DNA of 64,000 nt from Edaphobacter bradus (lineage in GTDB: Bacteria; Acidobacteriota; Terriglobia; Terriglobales; Acidobacteriaceae): NCBI RefSeq assembly GCF_025685645.1, contig NZ_JAGSYF010000004.1:186001-250000 (forward strand), given 5' to 3'. This document shows, one piece after another, positions 18,235 through 29,542 of the stretch; within the stretch, counting starts at the first letter, position 1, and the number at the start of each line of letters is the position of its first letter. Both the position numbers and the translations under genes were made by a program. The notes beneath the pieces are model-generated. The model ran no database searches and was not told the origin of the DNA. It saw only the letters and a program-made list of their open reading frames with translations.

Positions 18235-20160
18235 ATGGAACTGGCTCCCCAATACGAAGAGCAGGTTGGAGCGAACGGCAAGGCCGAGAAGCTTCCTGCG
18301 AACAAGCTGAACGCGGCGCAGTACCTGGTGGCGCTGGTGCTGGTGGTGTTGAGCGCCGGGCTGTGGCGGCTGCAGGTGCTGGGAGCGGACAACTTTCGCG
18401 CGCTGGCTGAGGCGAACCGCGTCCGCAAGGTCCCGGTACTGGCTCCGCGGGGGAGGCTGTTTGACCGCGAGGGGCGGCTGCTGGTGGACAACTATCCTTC
18501 GGTCTCGTGCTTTCTGCTGCGGGAGCAGGTGAAGGACCTGAACGCGGACCTGCCGCTGATTTCGCAGGGGTTGCACATTCCGGAGGAACAGATTCTGGCA
18601 GCACTGCGGCACTACCAGAGCGCGCCGAAGTATCAGCCGATTCCGCTGAAGCAGGACATCACGCCGGACGAGCAGGCGTTCATTGCGGCGCACACGTCGG
18701 AGCTTCCGGAGCTGGAGACGCTGGATGAGCAGCGGCGGCTGTATCCGCGAGACGGCTTTGCGGCTCACCTGATCGGATATGTGGGTGAGATCTCCGAGGA
18801 CGACCTGAACAAGCCGAAGTATGCCTTCTACCAGCCCGGCGATGTGGTGGGGAAGTCGGGCGTGGAGGAGACCTACGACGCTCTGCTGCGCGGGGTCGAT
18901 GGCAGCCGCGATGTGATCGTGAACTCGCACGGCAAGGAGATCGGACACCTGGGGCAGACGCTGGCCCAGCCCGGGCAGGACCTGAAGCTGACGATCGACC
19001 TCGATGTCCAGATGGCGGCCGAGAAGGCGATGGAGGGCAAGACCGGGGCGATGGTGGCGCTCGATCCGCACACGGGGGAGATTCTGGCGCTGGTGTCGCG
19101 GCCGACGTTCGATCCGAACCAGTTTTCCGTGCGAGTCTCGAAGAGCTACTGGAACGAGATCATCAACAACCCGGACCATCCGCTGCTGGATAAGGCGATT
19201 CAGGCGCAGTTGGCTCCGGGATCGACGTTCAAGATCATCATGTCGTATGCAGGACTGCAGGAGAATGCGGCACAGGACATGCATGTGATGTGCAGCGGCG
19301 GGGCATCTTTCTACGGACACTTCTTTGCCTGCGATAAACGTCACGGCATGGTGGATATCGAGCATGCGATTCCGTGGTCGTGCGATACGTTCTACTACAC
19401 GCTCGCGAACAAGTTGGGGATCGATACGATTTCGAAGTATGCGACCGACCTTGGTCTCTCGCAGCGGACCGGAGTTGACCTGCCGGATGAGGTTACGGGC
19501 ACGATGCCTTCGACGGCGTGGAAGATGAAAAACTTCCATGAGAAGTGGTATGCCGGCGAGGTGATCTCGGTGGGGATCGGGCAGGGCGCGGTGGCGGTGA
19601 CTCCGATCCAACTGGCGCGGGCGATCGGGGGGATTGCTTCGGGAGGCGCTCTGCGCAGGCCGCATCTGGTGTTTCCGGATGAGGTGCCGGCTGAGGAGCT
19701 TCAGGCGGTTCACGAGACGTTTCCGGGGTCGGGCGATAAGACGGTTCAGCTCTCGACGGCAAACTGGCAGTTGATCACCGATGCCATGGCTCAGACGACG
19801 ATCAGCGGGACGGCGGCCCCGGCGCATCTGGAAGGTATCGACTTTGCGGGAAAGACCGGCACGGCGCAGGTTGTGAGCCACAGCGCAGGCATGACCAGCC
19901 TGGGAACTGGAAAAGAGCGCGCCAACGCATGGTTCGTCGGTATGGCGCCGCGGCGAAACCCAGACATTGTCGTTGCGGTGCTGTGGGAGCACGGCGGATG
20001 GGGGGCCGGCTCCGCGCCCGTCGCCGCGCAGGTGATCAATGCGTTCGTAGAAAAGCAGCGGAAGCGGGCGAACAATCTGCGGATCGCGGAGACTCCCACG
20101 GTAACGCAGACGGCAACGGCAGAGCCGACGCCTGCACCTCAAAAGGACACCACGAACTAA
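18235..20160 (+). CDS. mrdA: Penicillin-binding protein 2 (elongasome transpeptidase)
   Basis: Class B PBP that cross-links new peptidoglycan with RodA. 641 residues: one N-terminal transmembrane helix (about 25-45), dimerisation domain with RGRLFDREGRLLVDN, and transpeptidase domain. The active-site tetrad S330-T-F-K333 (PGSTFK), second motif S382-C-D384 and KTGT at K540-T-G-T are all present, so the enzyme should be active. A Thr/Pro-rich tail of about 20 residues follows. The start is ATG 18235, 45 bp after mreD; a nearby upstream ribosome site is weak. Confidence 0.94.
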   Translation: MELAPQYEEQVGANGKAEKLPANKLNAAQYLVALVLVVLSAGLWRLQVLGADNFRALAEANRVRKVPVLAPRGRLFDREGRLLVDNYPSVSCFLLREQVKDLNADLPLISQGLHIPEEQILAALRHYQSAPKYQPIPLKQDITPDEQAFIAAHTSELPELETLDEQRRLYPRDGFAAHLIGYVGEISEDDLNKPKYAFYQPGDVVGKSGVEETYDALLRGVDGSRDVIVNSHGKEIGHLGQTLAQPGQDLKLTIDLDVQMAAEKAMEGKTGAMVALDPHTGEILALVSRPTFDPNQFSVRVSKSYWNEIINNPDHPLLDKAIQAQLAPGSTFKIIMSYAGLQENAAQDMHVMCSGGASFYGHFFACDKRHGMVDIEHAIPWSCDTFYYTLANKLGIDTISKYATDLGLSQRTGVDLPDEVTGTMPSTAWKMKNFHEKWYAGEVISVGIGQGAVAVTPIQLARAIGGIASGGALRRPHLVFPDEVPAEELQAVHETFPGSGDKTVQLSTANWQLITDAMAQTTISGTAAPAHLEGIDFAGKTGTAQVVSHSAGMTSLGTGKERANAWFVGMAPRRNPDIVVAVLWEHGGWGAGSAPVAAQVINAFVEKQRKRANNLRIAETPTVTQTATAEPTPAPQKDTTN

Positions 20161-20190
20161 GGCTTAACTGAGGCTAAACTAGCGACAAAC

Positions 20191-21291
20191 ATGCAGCGTC
20201 TCTCCTCCTACCGCGATTTTGACTGGGTTCTACTCGCCTTTGTGATGGTGTTGTCGGTCATCAGCGTGCTTGAGATCAAGTCGGCGACATTGCATACGAA
20301 GTTCCATGGGTTCGATCAGAAGCAGATCGAGTTTCTGGCCGCCGGCCTTGTGCTGATGTTTCTGATCTCCATGATCGACTACCATCGACTGCTGGATATT
20401 GTGCCGTGGGCGTACGGAATCAGCATTCTTTCTCTGCTGGTGGTAAAAGTCGCCGGGCAGAAGGTCCTTGGCGCGAGACGGTGGATCAACCTGGGCGGCG
20501 GCGTTCACTTTCAGCCGTCGGAGTGGGTGAAGTTGGTGCTGATCATCGCGGTGGCGCGGTACTTCTGGAACCTGAGCGGCAAGGAGCTGACGTGGGTCGA
20601 TATCGGGAAGGCGTTTGCCCTGGTGGGAATCCCGATGGTGCTGGTGCTTACCCAGCCGGACCTTGGTACAGCCCTGACGTATTTCCCAGTGATGGTCTGC
20701 GGGCTGTTTCTGGGTGGGATTCGTCTGCGTCAGGTCGGAATCATTCTTCTGGCGCTCGCGCTGGTGGGCGGGCTTGCGTGGAAGAGCGGCAAGCGGCTGA
20801 AGCCCTACCAGCAGGCGCGCATCAATGCGTTCATCGATCCCGACTCCGACCCGAAAGGTTCCGGCTACCAGATACGGCAGTCACTGATTGCTGTGGGCTC
20901 CGGGGGGATCTGGGGCAAGGGAGCGAATAAAGGCACGCAGACGCAGGGCGACTTTCTGCCCATCCCCTACACGGACTTCATCTTTGCGGCCTTCTGCGAG
21001 GAGCATGGTTTTGTTGGCGCGCTTGGAGTGCTGCTGCTGTACTTTTTGATCCTGATGCGGCTAATCCAGAATGCGCAGACGGCCTCGGACCTGCCAGGGG
21101 CATATATCGTGATGGGGATCGTGGCGGTGATCATCTTCCAGATTGCGGTCAACGTGGGGATGGTCGTTGGGTTGATGCCGGTGACTGGAATTCCGCTTCC
21201 GCTGATGAGCTATGGGGGATCGTCGATCTTCTTTACTTTCCTGGCTTTCGGGATCGTGATGAACATCCGGATGAGACGGTTTGTGAACTAG
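20191..21291 (+). CDS. rodA: Peptidoglycan glycosyltransferase RodA
   Basis: SEDS-family lipid II polymerase of the elongasome. 366 residues with about ten transmembrane helices. Family marks include GARRWINLGGGVHFQPSEWVKL (catalytic loop region), LTQPDLGTAL, and the C-terminal TGIPLPLMSYGGSS signature. The gene begins 30 bp after mrdA, its functional partner, and is the last gene of the mreC-mreD-mrdA-rodA set. Confidence 0.95.
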   Translation: MQRLSSYRDFDWVLLAFVMVLSVISVLEIKSATLHTKFHGFDQKQIEFLAAGLVLMFLISMIDYHRLLDIVPWAYGISILSLLVVKVAGQKVLGARRWINLGGGVHFQPSEWVKLVLIIAVARYFWNLSGKELTWVDIGKAFALVGIPMVLVLTQPDLGTALTYFPVMVCGLFLGGIRLRQVGIILLALALVGGLAWKSGKRLKPYQQARINAFIDPDSDPKGSGYQIRQSLIAVGSGGIWGKGANKGTQTQGDFLPIPYTDFIFAAFCEEHGFVGALGVLLLYFLILMRLIQNAQTASDLPGAYIVMGIVAVIIFQIAVNVGMVVGLMPVTGIPLPLMSYGGSSIFFTFLAFGIVMNIRMRRFVN

Positions 21292-21851
21292 CCGGACTGG
21301 TGGGGTTGGCGGCTAAGTGTCTCAAGGAAATAATGTTTCTCCGGGCTGGCCGCTGCTGAGGCTTTAGTGCAATACTAGAGACAGAACCTGACAGGCTGTA
21401 GATGCCACGTCAGTGTTCCATCCCGCTACTTCAGGCGCAGGGCGCCAGACAGCGGCAACAAGATTTGAAGAAAAGGCCGGCCAGGCGAGAGACATCGATC
21501 CCGTTGGCCGGACAGGTTTCAGGTAAATGAGAGCATCCGGATGGCAAACGGCCCCGCCTCAAATGATTGATTTTGAGGTTGTTCTGGTCACCAAGTCCGC
21601 ATGCCTGCAGCAGTGCCTCGAAGGTTTCTCTGATGGTCCCGATATCTGCAGTGTTCCGCCCGCTGATTCAGCGCGCGCCCGGGTTGAGTTGTACTCCTAC
21701 ACTTCGCGTCGGTCATCGCTTCCTCGAGCTTTCGCATCCTGCATCCTGTCCGCACCCCCGGGTGAGCGTTAACTAGCTCTCCGATCGTCTCTCTGCCTCG
21801 TCTGCCGCCGCGATTCTCACAAATGGGGATCGGGCAGAAAGAGCAGAAGCA
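21292..21851 (+). other. Long gene-free leader upstream of the RNase E/G gene
   Basis: 560 bases without a supportable gene. A hairpin with arms CCGGCCA (21477-21483) and TGGCCGG (21505-21511) is visible, and the last 120 bases are pyrimidine-rich (CTCTCCGATCGTCTCTCTGCCTCG). There is no T-tract terminator for rodA. A long 5' leader is known to mediate autoregulation of RNase E in Escherichia coli; here that role is only inferred. The 81-codon open frame at 21527-21772 shows no family resemblance. Confidence 0.35.
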
Positions 21852-24800
21852 ATGTCGAAGGAAATCTATATCTCCAGCACGCCGCATGAGACGCGGCTTG
21901 CAATCGTCGAAGACGACGCACTCGCTGAGATCTATTACGAGCGAGAGAACGAATACACCTTGGCCGGGTCGATCTACAAAGGCCGCGTAACCCGCGTGCT
22001 GCCCGGTATGCAGTCCAGCTTTGTGGACATAGGACTGGACCGCGATGCATTCCTGTACATCACGGACTTTATGGAGGAGGCCGGAGACTCGGCCGACTTC
22101 GAGGGCAACGGCGACGGACAGCGCTCCGGCCGCCGCGATGGCCGTGGCGACCGCAATCGCGAGCCCGCGACCCTGGAAGGGACAACGGGCGAGGAGGGCC
22201 GCGAGCGCGGCGGACGTGGCCGTCGTGACCGAAGAGACCGGGGCGGAAACCGCCAGGCGATACCGGAGTATTCGCAGACCCCGGAGGGACAGGGGCCGCA
22301 AGGCGAAGAGGAGTTTGCCCAGCCCTCTGAGGCCGAGTCGGGCGAGGCGCTGACCGAGCGCGCAGAGGGAGCCGGTGAGGCTGCCGCTGCTCCTGAGGGA
22401 GGCCGCCGCTGGCGTGGCCGTCGTGGCCGCCGTCGTGGACGTGGCGGCAATCGCGACGAGGCTCGGCAGGAGGCTGGCAGCGCGGAATCGACCCCTGCGC
22501 CTGACTTGATCGGCGATGCGGATGAACCGGCCCTTGAAATTGATGGCTCAGCGGAGCAGACCGCTTCGCCTGAGTCCGCTGCCGGGGCTGAGGACGAATT
22601 CCATGAGAGCTTCAGCCGCAGGCCGCGTGGAGACGACGGACGAGATGACCGCAATCGCGGAGATCGTGACCGGGGCGGACGAGATCGCGACCGTGGAGGC
22701 CGACGCATTCCGCGAGGTTTTGCTCCCAGGGCGTCGTTCTACGGCGTGGGCAACTCTCCCGCCGACGAGGGGACGCAGGAAGGCACAGAAGCGGCCCATG
22801 AGCCGATTGTGCTTCCGGGCGAGTCGCTCTCGAAGTATCGCAGCGGTGGAGAGCAGCAGGCAGCGCCGGCTCCGAAGGCGGCTGCTCCCACTGTGATTGT
22901 GCCCAGCGCGCCCAGCTATGAGATTCCGGCGGGATGGGATGGGGGCTCCGTGCTTCCCGGAGAGACACTTTCGCGCCACCGGCGCTCGGAGCCTCGGCAG
23001 GAGAGCCAACCGGTCGTTGAGGAACCGGCGGCCAGCGTTTCGGTGGAAGCGGTGCAGGAGCATGCAGCCGTGGTGCCCGAGGTTGTCGAACCGGTTGAGT
23101 ACGAGCCGACCGAGGAGGCGTCGGTCTCCTATCGTGTCGATCCGATTCCTCCGAGTGAGTTCCGCCAGGGTGCGTCCATTGAGGTTGAGCCGGAGGTTGT
23201 GCACGCGGCATTTATCGAGGTCCCGGTTACAGAGACCTTTGAAGAGCAGCACGTTTTAGAGCACGTTGTCGAGCTGGCAGCCCATGAAGTGACTACGCTT
23301 CATGCGAGCGGCGAGATGGAGTCTGAGGCGCCTGTTGTCGATCTGGTTGAGGCAGAGGCCGCCCAGCAGGCGTTTGAGCCTGGCACGGGCGTTGTGGAAG
23401 TGGAAGAGGAGATTGTCGAGGAGGAGGACTTTCAGACGACGACGCTTCACGCCAGCTCGATTGAGGAGCTTGATGATCTCGACGAAGAGGAGACGCTTGA
23501 GGGCGCGGCCGATCTCGGCTCGATGATCCGCGAGATGTCGATCGACGAGATTACGCGCGTGGGCGACGGCGACGAGGAAGAAGATGACTTCATCGAAGAA
23601 GACTCAATCCACGGCCACCACGACGTTCTGGATGAGGCGGTCGAAGAGGGCGAAGAGCTTGACGAGTCCGACGAGACTGAAGACGAAGTCGCGCACGACG
23701 AAGATCGCGAAGGGTACGCCGAGGCGGGCGAGGGTGACGGCGCGGCTCCTGCGGAGCGGCGCGACTATGACCGTGGGGGTGACCGTGGACGCGGGCGTGG
23801 ACGGCGCGATGGGCGTCGTGGCGATCGTGGACGGGGACGACACAACGGCTCGGGCGACCGTGAGCGTACCGGAGGGCGTGATCGCCGCGGAGTACGCAAC
23901 TCTGTTCAGGCGACGAATCTGCCGGCGATCAGCGAACTGCTGAAGCCGGGGCAAGAGGTCCTGGTACAGATCGCGAAGGAGCCGATTGCCAAGAAGGGCG
24001 CGCGCATCACCTCGCACATTGCTTTGCCTGGGCGATTCCTGGTGTTTATGCCGACGGTGAATCATACGGGCGTCTCACGCAAGATCGAGTCGGATGGTGA
24101 GCGGCGGCGGCTGAAGGAGATTCTGCTCTCGGAGAAGGGAGATGCGGCGGGCGGCTTTATCGTTCGCACGGCGGCCTCGGGAGCGAGCGAAGAGGAGCTG
24201 CGGAGCGACCTGCGCTTCCTGCTGAATCTGTGGAGCGACATCAAGCAGCGGTCGGACAGCTCGAAGGCCCCGGCGCTGATCTATCACGACCTGAACCTTG
24301 TCGAGCGCGTGCTGCGCGACCAGGTGACGGACAACTTCTCGGCGATCTGGGTTGATTCGGAGGAGAATTACGAGCGCATTCTGCGCTTCCTGCAGCGCTT
24401 CCAGCCGAGCCTGATTCGTCGCGTGAAACTCTACACCAAGGAGATGCCGCTGTTTGAGCAGTTCGGTATCACCGAGGAGATCAACAAGGCGCTGCGCTCG
24501 AAGGTGTGGCTGAAATCCGGCGGGTCGATTGTGATCAACCAGACCGAGGCGCTGGTCGCGATCGACATCAACACGGGCAAGTATGTCGGCAAGACGGCGC
24601 GGCTCGAAGATACGATCGTGAAGACAAACCTCGATGCGATTCCTGAGATTGTGCGGCAGATCCGCCTGCGCGATCTGGGCGGCATCATCATCATCGACTT
24701 CATCGATATGGATGAGCGCAAGAACCGCAACCGCGTGATGGCCGCACTCGAAGAGGAGCTGAAGCACGACCGGGCTCCCTCGAAGGTACTTCAGTTCAAC

Positions 24801-25118
24801 GATTTTGGACTGGTCGCCATCACGCGCAAGAGGGTGAAGCAGTCGCTGGAGCGGACGCTGTCGACGACGTGCAACGTCTGCACCGGCACCGGCATGGTGA
24901 AGTCGCCGGTCACGGTATGCAACGACATCTACATCGAGATGCGGAAGATGACCAAGCATCTTGACCGCGGCGATGTGATGCTGCGCGTGCATCCGGATGT
25001 GGTGAAGCAGCTGAAGTCATCGACGAAGTGGCTGCAGGAGATGGAGGAGATGGTCGGCAAAACGATTCTGGTCAAGTCAGACCCGAGCCTTCACCCCGAG
25101 CAGTTCGACATTCACTAA
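21852..25118 (+). CDS. Ribonuclease E/G family protein with giant insertion in the S1 domain
   Basis: Endoribonuclease of the RNase E/G family (mRNA decay, rRNA/tRNA processing). 1088 residues. The S1 domain starts normally (GSIYKGRVTRVLPGMQSSFVDIGLDRDAFLY, about 38-75) but is interrupted by about 610 residues of low-complexity sequence and resumes near residue 689 (NLPAISELLKPGQEVLVQI). The catalytic aspartates are D905 (AIDINTGKYVG) and D949 (IIDFIDMDERKNR); the zinc-link cysteines are C1007 and C1010. The insertion alternates Arg/Gly-rich blocks with acidic blocks, and carries paired motifs PGESLSKYRS/PGETLSRHRRS and TTLHAS twice. There is no long C-terminal scaffold as in E. coli RNase E. 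Confidence 0.9.
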   Translation: MSKEIYISSTPHETRLAIVEDDALAEIYYERENEYTLAGSIYKGRVTRVLPGMQSSFVDIGLDRDAFLYITDFMEEAGDSADFEGNGDGQRSGRRDGRGDRNREPATLEGTTGEEGRERGGRGRRDRRDRGGNRQAIPEYSQTPEGQGPQGEEEFAQPSEAESGEALTERAEGAGEAAAAPEGGRRWRGRRGRRRGRGGNRDEARQEAGSAESTPAPDLIGDADEPALEIDGSAEQTASPESAAGAEDEFHESFSRRPRGDDGRDDRNRGDRDRGGRDRDRGGRRIPRGFAPRASFYGVGNSPADEGTQEGTEAAHEPIVLPGESLSKYRSGGEQQAAPAPKAAAPTVIVPSAPSYEIPAGWDGGSVLPGETLSRHRRSEPRQESQPVVEEPAASVSVEAVQEHAAVVPEVVEPVEYEPTEEASVSYRVDPIPPSEFRQGASIEVEPEVVHAAFIEVPVTETFEEQHVLEHVVELAAHEVTTLHASGEMESEAPVVDLVEAEAAQQAFEPGTGVVEVEEEIVEEEDFQTTTLHASSIEELDDLDEEETLEGAADLGSMIREMSIDEITRVGDGDEEEDDFIEEDSIHGHHDVLDEAVEEGEELDESDETEDEVAHDEDREGYAEAGEGDGAAPAERRDYDRGGDRGRGRGRRDGRRGDRGRGRHNGSGDRERTGGRDRRGVRNSVQATNLPAISELLKPGQEVLVQIAKEPIAKKGARITSHIALPGRFLVFMPTVNHTGVSRKIESDGERRRLKEILLSEKGDAAGGFIVRTAASGASEEELRSDLRFLLNLWSDIKQRSDSSKAPALIYHDLNLVERVLRDQVTDNFSAIWVDSEENYERILRFLQRFQPSLIRRVKLYTKEMPLFEQFGITEEINKALRSKVWLKSGGSIVINQTEALVAIDINTGKYVGKTARLEDTIVKTNLDAIPEIVRQIRLRDLGGIIIIDFIDMDERKNRNRVMAALEEELKHDRAPSKVLQFNDFGLVAITRKRVKQSLERTLSTTCNVCTGTGMVKSPVTVCNDIYIEMRKMTKHLDRGDVMLRVHPDVVKQLKSSTKWLQEMEEMVGKTILVKSDPSLHPEQFDIH

Positions 25119-25146
25119 TCCTCGTGTCTCTTGCGAAGAGACCAAA

Positions 25147-25185
25147 CTGCAGCGGGCATCATGTGTGATGCCCGCTGTAGTTTTT
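25147..25185 (+). terminator. Terminator of the RNase E/G gene
   Basis: A long stem (CTGCAGCGGGCATCA with TGATGCCCGCTGTAG) and a short loop are followed by five T at 25181-25185, about 28 bp after the stop codon. Confidence 0.88.
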
Positions 25186-25349
25186 AAGGACGTTCTGGGC
25201 GGTGTTTCGTCATCTCGGGCTGTTGGGGGAGGGTGCCTTCGGAGTGGCCTGTCATCCGAAACAAGTATTCACAGCTCCTACACAACAAGCAGGGAGTAGT
25301 AGGGTTAGAGAGAGACAGCAAGACGCATCGTCAAGGGGAGTTACGAAGT

Positions 25350-26327
25350 ATGCACAAGACGGTCAAATTGAACCGCGCGTTTTTCACGATTACCCGCATA
25401 GCGGCCATCTGTCTGTTTGGATCCGGAGTTACGCTGGGCCTTCAGGCGCAGCAGCCGCAGGCCGCGGACTCGCAAGACAAGGTTCTTGATCTCAGGGCTT
25501 CTCTGACAGCGCCGCTCGATCTTCCCGCGCCGAGCGACCTGAATTACAGCAGCAGCGTGGGCGCAGCGGAGACCGAGGCCGCTGAGCGCTTCAATCTGAG
25601 CGGGCGCGAGGACCAGCCGCCACCGCGCCGCAGCTATGGCCGCCGCCCGAACTACAACGACAGCTGGCACAATTCCGATGGTTCCAACAAGTACACAGTC
25701 GTTGTTGGAGGCGGCTTTACACTGCCCACCGGCGGAACCCACAACTACGCGACGACAAGCTGGAAGTTCCAGGTGGGGGGCGGTCGTAACTTCAATAAGA
25801 GATTCGGCGTCCTGCTCCAGTTCGACTACGACCGCTTCGGCATGCAGACCAGTACCCTCAACCAACAGCTCGCCCTCTACAACAGCCTCGGTGCCGGTCT
25901 TACCCAGCTCGACGGCTACGTCAAGGACTGGTCATTTACGCTCAATCCCGTATACAACGTCTATCAGTCGGATGCCGTGGGAGCTTATGTTGTAGTAGGC
26001 CTCGGCTTCTACCACAAGTACACCAGCTTTACGACTCCCGTGACTGCCACGTGCTTCGATCCGTTCTTCGGTTATTACCTATGCTCGGCCAATGCACGTG
26101 TTGATTGGTACACCAGCAATGCTTTCGGGGTGAATGGTGGAATTGGTTTCACCTATAGACTGTCACGATTTGCTAGCGAGCGCTTCTATGCGGAAGCCCG
26201 CTACGTCTGGACTAACAATCAACGCCGCCCCTACGATGTCAGCGGGACCACTTCCTATTTCAACGCCTTCCCGCAGGCCGGCGCACCAACGACGTACATT
26301 CCTGTCACCTTCGGCATTCGCTTCTAA
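25350..26327 (+). CDS. Outer-membrane beta-barrel protein (exported, unknown function)
   Basis: 325 residues from ATG 25350, which has GGGGAG ten bases upstream and yields a clear signal peptide (MHKTVKLNRAFFTITRIAAICLFGSG...LQAQQ). The mature part begins with a Pro-rich segment (about 45-105, PPPRRSYGRRPNYNDSW), then alternating aromatic/Gly beta strands such as YTVVVGGGFTLPTGGT, GVLLQFDYDRFGM, VYNVYQSDAVGAYVVVGLGFYHKY, ending ITFGIRF-like with a terminal Phe (VTFGIRF), typical of barrels recognised by BamA. The frame extends to 25233 but without signal-peptide logic. Function unknown. Confidence 0.75.
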   Translation: MHKTVKLNRAFFTITRIAAICLFGSGVTLGLQAQQPQAADSQDKVLDLRASLTAPLDLPAPSDLNYSSSVGAAETEAAERFNLSGREDQPPPRRSYGRRPNYNDSWHNSDGSNKYTVVVGGGFTLPTGGTHNYATTSWKFQVGGGRNFNKRFGVLLQFDYDRFGMQTSTLNQQLALYNSLGAGLTQLDGYVKDWSFTLNPVYNVYQSDAVGAYVVVGLGFYHKYTSFTTPVTATCFDPFFGYYLCSANARVDWYTSNAFGVNGGIGFTYRLSRFASERFYAEARYVWTNNQRRPYDVSGTTSYFNAFPQAGAPTTYIPVTFGIRF

Positions 26328-26347
26328 TCTTTCTTTTACCTAAAATG

Positions 26348-26378
26348 CGAAAGGCCCGGCGATTTGCCGGGCCTTTCG
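26348..26378. terminator. Bidirectional terminator
   Basis: A perfect 13-bp stem CGAAAGGCCCGGC / GCCGGGCCTTTCG with a 5-nt loop lies between the barrel gene and the convergent Xaa-Pro peptidase gene. It could end both transcripts, although flanking T tracts are short. Confidence 0.8.
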
Positions 26379-26413
26379 CGTTACGAGCACAACCTATCGC
26401 AGCCGTTTTCCTC

Positions 26414-27787
26414 TCAATGCCGCATTGCCGCCTCAACATCGGCGGCCTCATGGGGTAGTTCCGCGATGAGATCGACGAGCTTGCCGTCGGCATCAACATA
26501 GAAGACGTCCTCGATGCGAATGCCGATGCCTTCCTCCGGAAGATAGATTCCGGGCTCAATGGTGAAGACCATTCCCTTGTCGAGTGGCTTGGTGTAGTCC
26601 CAGGGGTCGTGGACGTCGATGCCCACGAGGTGGCCGAGGCCGTGGACCATGTACTGGCCGAGCGGTTGCCCGTGGAGGTCCTTGCCGTGCGAGTTAATGT
26701 ACGCGTAGGCGGCCTGGTCGAGCGAGTCGGACTCCTTGTGCTGCGGATCGTTGATCTTTGACTTACCCGCGACAAAGGCCGCTGCGGCCGCACGCTGTGC
26801 GCCGAGGACGACGTCGTAGAGCTCGCGCTGGCGAGGCGTGAAGTGTCCGTTGACCGGCATCGTGCGGGTGATGTCGCTGGCGTACATGCTGTACTCGCCC
26901 GCTGCGTCGATCAGCACGACGTCGCCGGACTTCATGGTCGCGGAGTTGTCACCGTAGTGGAGCGTGGCGGAGTTTTTGCCCGAGCCTACGATGGGCGCGT
27001 AACTTACGCGTTCGCAACCTTCTTCCATCAGCTTTTCGATGATGACGCCGGCGACCTTGCGCTCGGTGACACCTGGGTGGATGGCCTTCATCTCGGCGAA
27101 CTGCGCTGCGATGGAGGCATTTGAAGCCTTGCGGAGCAGATCGATCTCAGCGGGAGACTTAATGGCGCGCAGCGGAGTCGTCAGATCGGCGACATCGTGG
27201 GTGTCGGGTGTCGCTCCCATGCCGAGCGTCGCTGCGGTGAACTCGGCGAGGGCGTGGGCATGCGGAGAGTCTCTCTGCGTGAAGATGTGGCGCATGCGCT
27301 GACGATCGCCTGCCACAAGCTTGTTCAACACCTCGGGCAGAGCAGTCATTGGCAATACTTCGTCGAAGCCCGTGGAGGCGGCCACGCCTGGCGTGTTCGC
27401 GTCCATCTTGGTGCCGGTGTACTTCTCGGTGCGCGGGTTACGCGTGGGGAGGAAGAGAATCTCGCGGTAGGCCTGCGCGGCGCGGCCGCCGAGCGCGGTG
27501 CCCGGCGTTTCGGCGACGGCCTCGGCTGCGGGAATGATGACCATCGCAGCGCCGGGCTCGTTCCATCCGCTGAGGTAGTAGAAGTCCTCGTCCTGGCGGT
27601 AGGGCATGAAGTCCAGGACTGGCTCCTCAGCCGCGAAGAGCACGGCGACGCCGCTACTCTTCATCTCGGTGGCGAGCGCGACGCGGCGCTGGTGGTACTC
27701 GGACTTGGGGACCGAGTCGAGGGCGTGGGCGGCCATGCTCGTAAAACAGCAGGCCAGCATCAAAATTCGTAGCGATCGCACGGGCAT
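26414..27787 (-). CDS. Exported Xaa-Pro aminopeptidase (M24B)
   Basis: 457-residue metallopeptidase that removes N-terminal residues preceding proline. An N-terminal hydrophobic signal (RILMLACCFTSMAAHA) suggests export, unlike cytoplasmic PepP. The aminopeptidase P N-domain (about 30-150) is followed by the pita-bread domain with metal ligands in DAAGEYSMYASDITRTMPV (two Asp), GLGHLVGIDVHD (His), and the two Glu of FTIEPGIYLPEEGIGIRIEDVF. ATG 27787 has GAAAGGA adjoining it and lies 5 bp after the glycosyltransferase stop; the longer frame to 28000 overlaps that gene and is rejected. Confidence 0.88.
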   Translation of the reverse strand: MPVRSLRILMLACCFTSMAAHALDSVPKSEYHQRRVALATEMKSSGVAVLFAAEEPVLDFMPYRQDEDFYYLSGWNEPGAAMVIIPAAEAVAETPGTALGGRAAQAYREILFLPTRNPRTEKYTGTKMDANTPGVAASTGFDEVLPMTALPEVLNKLVAGDRQRMRHIFTQRDSPHAHALAEFTAATLGMGATPDTHDVADLTTPLRAIKSPAEIDLLRKASNASIAAQFAEMKAIHPGVTERKVAGVIIEKLMEEGCERVSYAPIVGSGKNSATLHYGDNSATMKSGDVVLIDAAGEYSMYASDITRTMPVNGHFTPRQRELYDVVLGAQRAAAAAFVAGKSKINDPQHKESDSLDQAAYAYINSHGKDLHGQPLGQYMVHGLGHLVGIDVHDPWDYTKPLDKGMVFTIEPGIYLPEEGIGIRIEDVFYVDADGKLVDLIAELPHEAADVEAAMRH

Positions 27788-27792
27788 TCCTT

Positions 27793-29409
<1,617 letters not shown>

Positions 29410-29542
29410 CAGTAGACCAAGGTTGGTCGTCAGGAATTGAAGGGAAGAGGACAGATTACTGCTCCGGCAATGGTTTACATCTATCGAACCGATTTTACGC
29501 GATACTCCGGCGAACAGAGCCACAAGGAGAGAGTGCCGCCCG

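Noticed and set aside
18151..20142. 663-codon open frame on the minus strand opposite PBP2
   Set aside because: It is a shadow of high-GC coding sequence: Arg/His-rich, no family features, and covers a PBP2 with all active-site motifs.
21527..21772. 81-codon frame in the RNase E/G leader
   Set aside because: No family resemblance, no ribosome site; judged chance in non-coding leader sequence.
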